DNA from: Bacillus_AB infantis_C
Lineage (GTDB): Bacteria > Bacillota > Bacilli > Bacillales > Cytobacillaceae
Assembly: GCF_050107595.1 (NCBI RefSeq)
Contig: NZ_JBNILH010000008.1
Coordinates: forward strand, 124,001 to 188,000
Reading direction: 5' to 3'
Length of the DNA: 64,000 nucleotides
The translations under genes and the position numbers were made by a program. A model generated the notes under the pieces. It saw only the letters and a program-made list of their open reading frames with translations. It was not told the origin of the DNA and did not search any database. Positions 1 through 7,423 of this stretch are shown here, in pieces. The stretch's first letter is position 1; the number at the start of each line of letters is the position of its first letter.

Positions 1-372
1 TCAAAAAAAACACTAGTTCAGATTGAAAAGGGCAGAGCTTATGCAGGCTGGTCTACAGTAGTGGCTGTCTGTGCCCTGTTCCGTGAAACTGAAACCGTGC
101 AATTCCTATTTGGGAATGAACCGCTTGAAGTGCTCGAAACCATCGCAAGGGAAGGGATTGATTATCGTAAAGAAAAAACCCTTGGAGGAAAAATATGGTG
201 GAGAGAGGTCGAGAGAAAAGGAAGATATGTTCTTCAGCAGAATATCATAAGCCAGCATTTCCGGATTATAGATGAAGACCTGTACAGGATTTACAGCAGT
301 TTTGATGAAGAGATATCAAAAGAACGCTTTTTTGAAATTGCGAGAGGGGCAGATGCGGACAAGCAACCCTGA
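1..372 (+). CDS. Unrecognised protein, 5' end outside window
   Basis: The frame is open from base 1 to the TGA at 370-372, so the start probably lies before the window. A GTG at 61 could also serve, but no Shine-Dalgarno precedes it. About 123 residues are visible. They are soluble, charged and rich in aromatics (for example GGKIWWREVERKGRY). I see no membrane segment or metal motif and do not recognise the family. A strong terminator follows 35 bases later, which supports a real gene end. The next gene is convergent. Confidence 0.55.
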   Translation, partial: SKKTLVQIEKGRAYAGWSTVVAVCALFRETETVQFLFGNEPLEVLETIAREGIDYRKEKTLGGKIWWREVERKGRYVLQQNIISQHFRIIDEDLYRIYSSFDEEISKERFFEIARGADADKQP

Positions 373-406
373 CTTGGAAGAGAGCCTGTGCATGGAGAGA
401 GAAAGA

Positions 407-439
407 AACGCTAAGATACTGGGTATCTTAGCGTTTTTT
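407..439 (+). terminator. Intrinsic terminator
   Basis: A 13-bp perfect stem (AACGCTAAGATAC and its complement) with a 3-base loop runs into T6. It ends the first gene and lies between two convergent genes. Confidence 0.85.
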
Positions 440-456
440 GTATGAGCCGGAAATGA

Positions 457-972
457 TTATTTCGCAATCAGCACAGGGCACGGAGCCTGTTTGGCGATAT
501 TGCTGCTGACGCTTCCCAGGAACATCCGCTTCAGCCCGCCTTTTCCGGAGTTTCCGACAATGATCAGATCGGCTCCTTCTGCCGAAGCGTAATCACAGAT
601 GCTTTCTGCAGGGCTGCCGTCAAGAGAATCATATTTTGCCTGGATATTATGGGGTTCAAGCTCCTGTTTGGCTTTATAGAATGCGTCATCCACGCTGTTT
701 GAGATAATGGCGTGTGTTGGAGGATTTGGGTCATCATGCCTGATTGACATAGGAGGAATCTGGATCCCTTCCAGCATATATCCGTTTGTTCTTACCGGCT
801 CCACTCTCTTTTCATTATCAGTCATTACGTTTTCTACCTTTTCGTCATAGACATTTGCAACCAGTACATGTGCCTCCGGGTTTCCTTTTGCCATCTGAAC
901 GGCAAGCTGCAGTGCCTTATTGCTGCCTTCGGTATCATCATAGCCGACTACAATCCGATTGAATTGATTCAT
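457..972 (-). CDS. Universal stress protein, UspA family
   Basis: A single Usp domain of about 170 residues. It opens with the beta strand FNRIVVGYDDTEGS and ends with the ATP-binding pattern G-x2-G-x9-G-S in VGNSGKGGLKRMFLGS, so it is probably of the nucleotide-binding class. Cytoplasmic. Three ATGs compete for the start. I chose the third (MNQFNRI) because AAAGG lies 9 bases upstream of it and overlaps the spacing of the other two. Members act in stress survival, but no partner gene is adjacent. B. subtilis NhaX is a comparable protein from the same general region, but I cannot assign orthology. Confidence 0.85.
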   Translation of the reverse strand: MNQFNRIVVGYDDTEGSNKALQLAVQMAKGNPEAHVLVANVYDEKVENVMTDNEKRVEPVRTNGYMLEGIQIPPMSIRHDDPNPPTHAIISNSVDDAFYKAKQELEPHNIQAKYDSLDGSPAESICDYASAEGADLIIVGNSGKGGLKRMFLGSVSSNIAKQAPCPVLIAK

Positions 973-1238
973 TGTCATCATCCTTTCTTAATAGGAGATT
1001 TGTGATTATTTTCTATTTACCCATATTTCCGATAAAAGAATCCTGCCTGTTTGAGCTGCATCAAAATTTTGTACCCCTATAAAAGGGGGAACACTTTCGG
1101 ATTATATAAAAGTGCCCAAACTGCTAATAAGGATAATTATGGTTTATATCCCATCATTTTTGAGTAAAAGTCTTTAAGAAAATTGTTTACAGTATGATAA
1201 GAAGTCACCAAGACAGTTTCAATAAAGGTTGTGATTAA

Positions 1239-3329
1239 ATGAGCAATACAAGAGAAGGCAGAAATAAACAAAATCGAATCTATAGACTAAAACGGATTTT
1301 ACAAATCGTCCTTTTATTTTCTTCTACATCGATCCTCGGCTTCCTTAGTTTCTTTTACTTTCAAGGCAAGGACGCGGATATCAGCAATCTGGAGGACGGG
1401 ATGTCACAGCCCACGGTCATTTACGATTACAGCGGGGAAGAGGCAAGCAAAATTTCAGCAAGCAAAAATGAAGGCCTCCGTGCGGACCAGATGCCTGACA
1501 GCCTGAAAAATGCAGTAGTCGCAATTGAAGATAAAAGATTTTATGAACACAGCGGCATTGACTACAAAGGGATTATGAGAGCGCTGTTCACTAATATCAA
1601 AGCTGGCGGTGTAGTCGAAGGCGGGAGCACCATTACACAGCAGCTGACGAAGAATGCGCTGCTCACCCATGAAAAAACATACAAGCGGAAGATGGAAGAG
1701 TTTTTCCTGGCAAGGGAAATAGATAAGAAATATTCAAAGGAAGAAATCCTTCAGATGTATTTGAATCAGATTTATTTTGGGGAAGGGGCATGGGGGGTCA
1801 AAAATGCTGCCCTTAAATACTTTGGCAAAGATGCCGAAGATCTGACCATAAGCGAGTCGGCCATTCTGGCGGGGATCATCAAGGCCCCTTCGGCCCTGAA
1901 TCCAATCGGCCATCCCAAAGAGGCGGTTGAACGGCGGGATACTGTCCTGCTCCAAATGAAGGAGCAGAACTATATTTCTGCCAGTGAATATGAACAAGCC
2001 AAGGCTGAGCCGCTTGCCCTGAACGACAAGGGAGGCGATCCCCTGAAAGGAAAGTTTCCTTATTATGTCGATCATGTCCTGGATGAAGCAATCGAATTAT
2101 ATGGGCTGACACAGGACGAATTATTGACAGAGGGATACAGGATCTATACTGAACTTGATCCTGATATGCAGGCAGCAGCAGAAGAAATCTACCAAAGGGA
2201 CGATCTTTTCCCGCAAGGAAAAGAGGATCAGATCGTTCAGAGCGGTGCTGTGCTGGTGGATCCTGAATCAGGCGGTGTCCGGGCTTTGGTCGGCGGACGC
2301 GGCGAGCATGTCTTCAGGGGCTTTAACCGGGCCACCCAGCTGAAGCGCCAGCCAGGCTCAGCAATGAAGCCTTTGGCCGCCTATGCACCTGCCCTGGAAG
2401 AGGGCTGGAAGGCAACAGACCAGGTAAAAGATGAGAAAATGACCTTTGGCGGCTATGAACCAGGCAATTACAATGGCCAGTACCGCGGGCAGGTGCCAAT
2501 GTACGAGGCCGTCAAAGATTCGCTTAATCTTCCGGCGGTTTGGATACTTAATGAAATCGGGATAGAAGCGGGTATTGAAGCATCCAAGCGGTTTGGAATT
2601 CCTCTGGAGGAGAGCGACAGAGATCTGGGGATTGCTCTTGGGGGATTGTCATCAGGTGTGTCTCCGCTGGAAATGGCCGGAGCTTATGCGGCATTTGCCA
2701 ATAATGGTGTAAGGGAAGAGGCCCATGCAATCATAAAGATCGAAGACGCCCAAGGAAATGTAATAGCCGAACGGGAAGAAAAGTCTGTGGAGGCAGTTTC
2801 TAAAGAAGCTGCAGAACAGATGACAACCATGCTTTTAGGGGTAGTCGAGCAGGGAACCGGGAAGGCCGCAGGCATTCCGGGAAGAGAAACTGCAGGGAAG
2901 ACTGGTTCGACCCAGGTGCCGATTGAAGGAATAGATGGCGTGAAGGATCAATGGTTCACCGGCTATACGCCTCAGCTTGCCGGTGCTGTATGGGTCGGTT
3001 ATGACCATACAGATGAAAACCACTATTTAACAACGACAAGCAGTGAAGGCGCCGCCCCAATTTTCCGTGAGCTGATGGAGGCTGCTCTTGAAGGGAAAGA
3101 GGCTGAATCATTTAATGTTCCGCATATCTCTTATTATATTGAACAAAAAGAGAAAGAAGAAAGATGGAAGAGAGCCAGAGAATGGGAGGAGAATTTAAGG
3201 AAGGAAGCAGAGAAGTGGCAGGAAAAGCTGCGTGAAGAAAAAGGGAAATGGGAAGACCGCTTTAAGGGCAGGGATAAGGAAAAAGAAAAAGAGAAAGAGA
3301 AAAAGAAAGACAAAAAGCATGAAGATTAA
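1239..3329 (+). CDS. Class A penicillin-binding protein (transglycosylase/transpeptidase)
   Basis: A bifunctional peptidoglycan synthase of 696 residues. A short cytoplasmic basic stretch is followed by one membrane anchor (about residues 20-41). The GT51 glycosyltransferase domain has its catalytic Glu at E97 in EDKRFYEH and the GGSTITQQLTKN motif. The transpeptidase domain has SxxK at S374-K377 (PGSAMKP), SLN at 428-430 and KTGS at 554-557. It would polymerise and cross-link glycan outside the membrane. The C-terminus, beyond about residue 640, is a highly charged Lys/Glu tail that looks helical. Of the B. subtilis paralogues the wording around SLN (LPAVWILNEIG) recalls PbpF most, but I do not assign the name. 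Monocistronic with its own terminator. Confidence 0.95.
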   Translation: MSNTREGRNKQNRIYRLKRILQIVLLFSSTSILGFLSFFYFQGKDADISNLEDGMSQPTVIYDYSGEEASKISASKNEGLRADQMPDSLKNAVVAIEDKRFYEHSGIDYKGIMRALFTNIKAGGVVEGGSTITQQLTKNALLTHEKTYKRKMEEFFLAREIDKKYSKEEILQMYLNQIYFGEGAWGVKNAALKYFGKDAEDLTISESAILAGIIKAPSALNPIGHPKEAVERRDTVLLQMKEQNYISASEYEQAKAEPLALNDKGGDPLKGKFPYYVDHVLDEAIELYGLTQDELLTEGYRIYTELDPDMQAAAEEIYQRDDLFPQGKEDQIVQSGAVLVDPESGGVRALVGGRGEHVFRGFNRATQLKRQPGSAMKPLAAYAPALEEGWKATDQVKDEKMTFGGYEPGNYNGQYRGQVPMYEAVKDSLNLPAVWILNEIGIEAGIEASKRFGIPLEESDRDLGIALGGLSSGVSPLEMAGAYAAFANNGVREEAHAIIKIEDAQGNVIAEREEKSVEAVSKEAAEQMTTMLLGVVEQGTGKAAGIPGRETAGKTGSTQVPIEGIDGVKDQWFTGYTPQLAGAVWVGYDHTDENHYLTTTSSEGAAPIFRELMEAALEGKEAESFNVPHISYYIEQKEKEERWKRAREWEENLRKEAEKWQEKLREEKGKWEDRFKGRDKEKEKEKEKKKDKKHED

Positions 3330-3330
3330 A

Positions 3331-3356
3331 AAAAGAGCCGGAGGGCTCTTTTTTTT
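3331..3356 (+). terminator. Intrinsic terminator of the PBP gene
   Basis: The stem AGAGCC/GGCTCT is followed by T8, immediately after the stop codon. Confidence 0.85.
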
Positions 3357-3362
3357 GCTGTC

Positions 3363-3434
3363 TTAGAACAGCCAGCTTACAAGTGCGCCAATTACAACGA
3401 TGGCGCCGATTATCATAAGAATCGTCCGGATCAT
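3363..3434 (-). CDS. Possible 23-residue membrane peptide
   Basis: This short frame encodes MIRTILMIIGAIVVIGALVS followed by WLF and a stop, essentially one hydrophobic helix with an Arg at position 3. Its ATG lies 25 bases after the stop of the HPr-like gene on the same strand. AGAAAGG sits 13 bases upstream, a slightly long spacing. It may be co-expressed with that gene. Only sequence composition and position support it, and no function can be given. Confidence 0.35.
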   Translation of the reverse strand: MIRTILMIIGAIVVIGALVSWLF

Positions 3435-3459
3435 TTTAGGTTCACTGCCTTTCTGGGAA

Positions 3460-3771
3460 TTAAACGGTTTCCGTCATTAATGGCTGGTCAGCCTTTTTAA
3501 ATGCTGATACACGATTTGCGCATGTTTCCTTGATTTTGGCAAGATGTTTCTTTGCCTGTACACCTTCCACAATTACTTTAATGGATGTATTCGCTTTTTG
3601 GGTAAGCAGGAAGGAAACCAGCTTCGGCATATTGGATGCATCCACAGACTTTTGATTGCAATAGATGATTGTGTTGCCTTTATATTGCTTAGCGGCCTGA
3701 TAGATTTCAAGCATATCCTTCATTGTAAAATGGCTATCCAGGTTAATGTTTGTAGAAATGATTTCTTTCAT
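3460..3771 (-). CDS. HPr-fold protein with altered active-site loop
   Basis: 103 residues. The order of segments matches PTS phosphocarrier HPr: an N-terminal strand, a loop with His (LDSHFTMKDML), a helix, then VDASNMPKLVSFLLT where HPr has its regulatory Ser46 segment, and IKVIVEG for the last strand. His14 aligns with the phosphorylated His15 of HPr. The following Arg-Pro of the HARPA motif is absent, and the Ser46-type site is not recognisable. It is therefore probably not a normal PTS carrier. RBS AAAGGAG precedes the ATG. The assignment rests on pattern comparison by eye. Confidence 0.6.
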   Translation of the reverse strand: MKEIISTNINLDSHFTMKDMLEIYQAAKQYKGNTIIYCNQKSVDASNMPKLVSFLLTQKANTSIKVIVEGVQAKKHLAKIKETCANRVSAFKKADQPLMTETV

Positions 3772-4017
3772 GATGGTTCAGTTCTCCTTTATAGTATTAT
3801 TTATAGTTTTTGTTTGTTTTCTTATCGTTTATTGTTACTTGAGATTTACCCCGGACCCCGAAGTCTAAACATGTCAAAATGATGACAGGGCTTCTCTATT
3901 TTTCCAATAGAAGCTGCTGTATAGGGCATAAGGTTTGCCGGCTGGTAAAGATAGGATTAAGATAAATGCATAATCATTCTGAATAATGAGGCATTTATGG
4001 CGGAGGAGGACAAGGGG

Positions 4018-5190
4018 TTGCTGACACTGATTAGAAACGGGAATGTATATGCACCTGATCATATAGGAAAGAAAGATATACTTCTTACAGGAAATAAGAT
4101 TGGCTATATAAAGGATCATATCGATCTGCCTGAAGGCTTTGCAGAAATCAGGATAATAGAGGCAGAGGGAAAGCTGATAGTACCCGGCTTCATTGATGCC
4201 CACGTCCATATCATCGGGGGAGGCGGCGAGGGCGGCTGCCGGACAAGGACTCCTGAGCTGCAGCTGACCGATGCCACTCTGGCAGGCATTACCACCATTG
4301 TGGGCGTAATCGGAACAGATGGCACCACAAGGACGATGCCCAGCCTGATTGCCAAGGCAAGGGCGCTGGAGGAAGAAGGAATCACCTGCTATGTGCAGAC
4401 AGGCTCCTATCAGGTGCCGGTAAAGACACTCACAGGTAAAATTGAAGATGATATTATTCTGATTGATAAAATAATCGGGGCAGGGGAAATTGCCATCAGC
4501 GATCACCGTTCTTCCCAGTCTACCGTGGAGGAGCTCGCCAAAATAGCATCTGCAGCCCGGATAGGGGGAATGCTTTCTGGCAAAGCCGGAATCGTTAACA
4601 TCCATGTCGGGGACAGCTATGACCACTTGAAGCTGATTGAAGATGTGGTGGAACAGACTGATATTCCGCTCCGCCAATTTTACCCGACACATATCAACCG
4701 CAATCCCCACCTCTTTGAAGAGGGCATCCGATATGCCAAAAGGGGAGGCTATGTTGATTTTACAACCAGCTCCATTCCTAAGTTTCAGGAGGAAGGGGAG
4801 GTTAAATGCAGCAGGGGATTGAAAAGGATGCTTGATGCAGGGGTCGGAATATCACAGATTACTTTTACCTCTGACGCCCAGGGCAGCCTGCCGGATTTTA
4901 ACGAGGCAGGAGAACTGATCGGCATGAAGGTCGGAAAGATATTCTCTTTATATAGTGAAGTCCGTGACAGCATTCTCCTTGAAGATATCCCGCTTGACCA
5001 GGCAATCAGGGTCATAACCAAAAACCCTGCTGATATTTTAAAGCTGCCTCATAAAGGGTCGATTGAAGCAGGAAGGGATGCAGACCTGGTTATACTGTAT
5101 CCGGACAATTATCAGATTGATATCGTTATAGCGATGGGCCGGACCATGGTGGAAGGCGGAAAAGCCATTGTAAAAGGGACTTTCGAATAA
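4018..5190 (+). CDS. iadA: Isoaspartyl dipeptidase (beta-aspartyl-peptidase)
   Basis: An amidohydrolase-fold peptidase (M38) that cleaves beta-aspartyl dipeptides from damaged proteins. Visible motifs are PGFIDAHVHIIGGGGEGG (metal HxH and the substrate loop), TGSYQVPVKTLTG, AISDHRSSQ, PTHINRN and TSDAQGS (the late catalytic Asp), ending in the family-typical VKGTFE. About 390 residues, as in E. coli IadA. Start: an ATG at 3997 is in frame, but the only good RBS (GGAGGA) lies inside its first codons, 7-8 bases before the TTG at 4018. The protein aligned from there begins LLTLIRNGNVYAP as expected. Monocistronic, cytoplasmic. Confidence 0.92.
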   Translation: MLTLIRNGNVYAPDHIGKKDILLTGNKIGYIKDHIDLPEGFAEIRIIEAEGKLIVPGFIDAHVHIIGGGGEGGCRTRTPELQLTDATLAGITTIVGVIGTDGTTRTMPSLIAKARALEEEGITCYVQTGSYQVPVKTLTGKIEDDIILIDKIIGAGEIAISDHRSSQSTVEELAKIASAARIGGMLSGKAGIVNIHVGDSYDHLKLIEDVVEQTDIPLRQFYPTHINRNPHLFEEGIRYAKRGGYVDFTTSSIPKFQEEGEVKCSRGLKRMLDAGVGISQITFTSDAQGSLPDFNEAGELIGMKVGKIFSLYSEVRDSILLEDIPLDQAIRVITKNPADILKLPHKGSIEAGRDADLVILYPDNYQIDIVIAMGRTMVEGGKAIVKGTFE

Positions 5191-5195
5191 AATAT

Positions 5196-5233
5196 GAGAG
5201 CAGACTGAAGATTTCATTCAGTCTGCTCTTTCT
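5196..5233 (+). terminator. Intrinsic terminator of iadA
   Basis: The stem AGAGCAGACTGAA/TTCAGTCTGCTCT, with a 7-base loop, runs into a short T tract. Confidence 0.8.
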
Positions 5234-5278
5234 GCTGCAAGGTGTAAGAATAACTGGCCTTTTTTGAGAAACAATAGG

Positions 5279-5302
5279 TTTGTCACAGGAGCGCGCGACA
5301 AA
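5279..5302 (+). promoter_or_regulatory. Candidate MtlR operator upstream of mtlA
   Basis: The inverted half-sites TTTGTC and GACAAA are separated by 12 bases. The left half continues as TTGTCACA, which matches the half-site reported for Bacillus MtlR (TTGNCACA). The right half is a weaker match and the spacing is 2 bases longer than that consensus. It is centred about 65 bp before the probable transcription start, as expected for an activator site. Confidence 0.5.
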
Positions 5303-5319
5303 GTTAGTTTTCTTCATCG

Positions 5320-5348
5320 TTGAATCCGGCCATTATGTTTATTACCAT
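5320..5348 (+). promoter_or_regulatory. Candidate sigma-A promoter of mtlA
   Basis: TTGAAT and TACCAT are separated by 17 bases, just downstream of the inverted repeat. The -10 box is imperfect, consistent with dependence on an activator. Confidence 0.45.
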
Positions 5349-5386
5349 AGATAAGAAACTACTCTTAATAGAAGGGAAGAGAGCAT

Positions 5387-7327
5387 ATGGCTCAGCCTAA
5401 TATAAAAATAGCTGTACAAAAATTCGGTAACTTCCTGAGCTCCATGGTCATGCCGAATATCGGTGCGTTTATCGCCTGGGGCCTGATAACTGCACTATTC
5501 ATACCATCTGGGTTCTGGCCAAATGAAAGCCTTGCCAAAATGGTCGGACCGATGATTACTTATCTTCTTCCACTGCTGATCGGTTATACAGGAGGAAAAC
5601 TGATCCACGACCAGCGTGGTGCTGTAGTCGGCGCCATTGCCACTATGGGTGTCATTGTCGGCTCCGAGATCCCGATGTTCCTGGGAGCAATGATCGTCGG
5701 ACCGATTGCCGGTATTGCAATTAAGCTTTTTGACCGGGCAGTTGAAGGGAAAATCAAGGCCGGCTTTGAAATGCTTGTCAATAACTTCTCTGCCGGAATC
5801 ATAGGCGGACTTCTCGCGATAGGGGCATTTTTAGGTGTCGGACCTGCAGTTGATGTATTCACCGGCTGGCTGGTCAATGGGGTAGAATGGCTGGTTGATA
5901 CAAACCTGCTTCCATTAACAAGCATCCTGATTGAACCTGCGAAAATCCTTTTCCTTAACAATGCAATCAACCACGGAGTTCTCACTCCGATTGGAACGGA
6001 ACAGATCAAGCAGACAGGCCAGTCTATCCTGCTTCTGCTGGAAGCCAATCCTGGACCTGGTATCGGTGTGCTTCTTGCCTACATCTTCTTCGGAAGAGGA
6101 AACGCAAAGCAATCTGCACCTGGAGCTGCACTTATTCATTTCTTTGGGGGAATACATGAAATTTACTTCCCTTATATTCTGATGCGTCCGCTTTTATTCA
6201 TCGCGGTCATCCTTGGCGGAATGAGCGGCGTGTTCACACTCGTCCTGCTTGGCGGCGGATTGTTCGCGCCAGCTTCACCGGGAAGCATCCTGGCAATCAC
6301 GGCAGTAACGCCTCACCATGCGAGTGCCTATATTGCCAACTTTGCTGCTGTCCTTGTAGCCGGCGCTGTATCGTTCATCGCTTCTGCCTTTATTTTAAAA
6401 ACAGGCAAGCAATCTGATGAAAATATCGAAGCTGCTGCACAAAAGATGCAGGAAATGAAAGGGAAGAAAAGCTCAGTTGCTTCTTCATTTACAGCAACAG
6501 AAGGCAAGCTTCCAGAACATGTGAGCAAAATTGTTTTCGCCTGTGATGCCGGAATGGGCTCAAGCGCCATGGGAGCTTCGCTTCTCCGCAAAAAAGTGAA
6601 GGCCGCTGGTCTTAATGATGTGAATGTAACCAATACGGCAATCAGCAATATTCCTGCTGATGCACAGGTAGTCATTACACAGGAAGAATTGACGCCAAGA
6701 GCAAAGAATAAAATCCCTGGTGCCTATCATGTGTCAGTGGATAATTTCCTTTCAAGCCCTGAATACGATAATCTGATCAGCAAGCTGAAAGGCTCTGCGG
6801 AAGAAGAATTGATTGAGATCGCTGAAGATGCGGAAGCGGAAGCAATGGGTGAATCGCCTGCAGAAGAACGCAAGGATGCGCCTGCAGCTGAAGCAGTGGA
6901 AAACAATGATCTGCTGCTTGAAAAATACGTATTCCTGAACCAGAAATTTAATAATAAAGATGAAGCCATCCGCTTTGCCGGAAGGGCGCTTGTCGACGGC
7001 GGCTATGTTCGTGAGAATTATATTGAGGCCATGATTGAGCGTGATGAAATGACTTCAACTTATATGGGCAATGATGTTGCCATCCCTCACGGCACAGAGG
7101 CGGCTAAGCAGGAAGTCATCAAATCCGGATTTACGGTCATCCAGGTTCCGGAAGGGGTCGACTTTAATGGCGAAAAGGTCCGATTGATCTTTGGTATTGC
7201 CGGTAAAGATGGCACTCATCTTGAAATATTGTCTTCCATTGCCGTCACTTGCTCGGAGATGGAGAACATCGAAAAAATGGTCCAGGCAAAAACAGCTAAA
7301 GAGTTAATGGATATCCTTAACGGGTAA
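5387..7327 (+). CDS. mtlA: PTS mannitol transporter, EIICBA fusion
   Basis: Imports mannitol and phosphorylates it to mannitol 1-phosphate. Domains in order: a membrane EIIC domain (about residues 10-340, many hydrophobic segments, with HFFGGIHEIYFPYIL as the substrate-loop signature); EIIB with phosphocysteine Cys386 in FACDAGMGSSAMGA; a Glu/Ala-rich linker (about 465-505); and EIIA with phosphohistidine His568 in VAIPHGTEAA. The 646-residue CBA form resembles E. coli MtlA. B. subtilis has a separate EIIA (MtlF), and none is present here. Expression is probably driven by MtlR through the upstream operator. A hairpin terminator separates it from mtlR. Confidence 0.96.
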   Translation: MAQPNIKIAVQKFGNFLSSMVMPNIGAFIAWGLITALFIPSGFWPNESLAKMVGPMITYLLPLLIGYTGGKLIHDQRGAVVGAIATMGVIVGSEIPMFLGAMIVGPIAGIAIKLFDRAVEGKIKAGFEMLVNNFSAGIIGGLLAIGAFLGVGPAVDVFTGWLVNGVEWLVDTNLLPLTSILIEPAKILFLNNAINHGVLTPIGTEQIKQTGQSILLLLEANPGPGIGVLLAYIFFGRGNAKQSAPGAALIHFFGGIHEIYFPYILMRPLLFIAVILGGMSGVFTLVLLGGGLFAPASPGSILAITAVTPHHASAYIANFAAVLVAGAVSFIASAFILKTGKQSDENIEAAAQKMQEMKGKKSSVASSFTATEGKLPEHVSKIVFACDAGMGSSAMGASLLRKKVKAAGLNDVNVTNTAISNIPADAQVVITQEELTPRAKNKIPGAYHVSVDNFLSSPEYDNLISKLKGSAEEELIEIAEDAEAEAMGESPAEERKDAPAAEAVENNDLLLEKYVFLNQKFNNKDEAIRFAGRALVDGGYVRENYIEAMIERDEMTSTYMGNDVAIPHGTEAAKQEVIKSGFTVIQVPEGVDFNGEKVRLIFGIAGKDGTHLEILSSIAVTCSEMENIEKMVQAKTAKELMDILNG

Positions 7328-7346
7328 GGACCGGTAAAGTCATGCA

Positions 7347-7370
7347 GAAAGGCACAGCTAGTGCCTTTTT
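7347..7370 (+). terminator. Terminator between mtlA and mtlR
   Basis: AAAGGCAC, a 5-base loop, GTGCCTTTTT. It lies only 54 bases before mtlR and may allow partial readthrough. Confidence 0.7.
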
Positions 7371-7423
7371 GCGCTTTTGTTTTTTGGCAGAAAAGAATCT
7401 GGTTCCAGATAGGGCTGATATAG

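Noticed and set aside
3874..4710. 278-residue minus-strand ORF
   Set aside because: Lies antisense to iadA, has no RBS and reads as low-quality protein; a frame shadow.
5915..6182. ORFs inside mtlA on both strands
   Set aside because: Shadows of the EIIC membrane domain.
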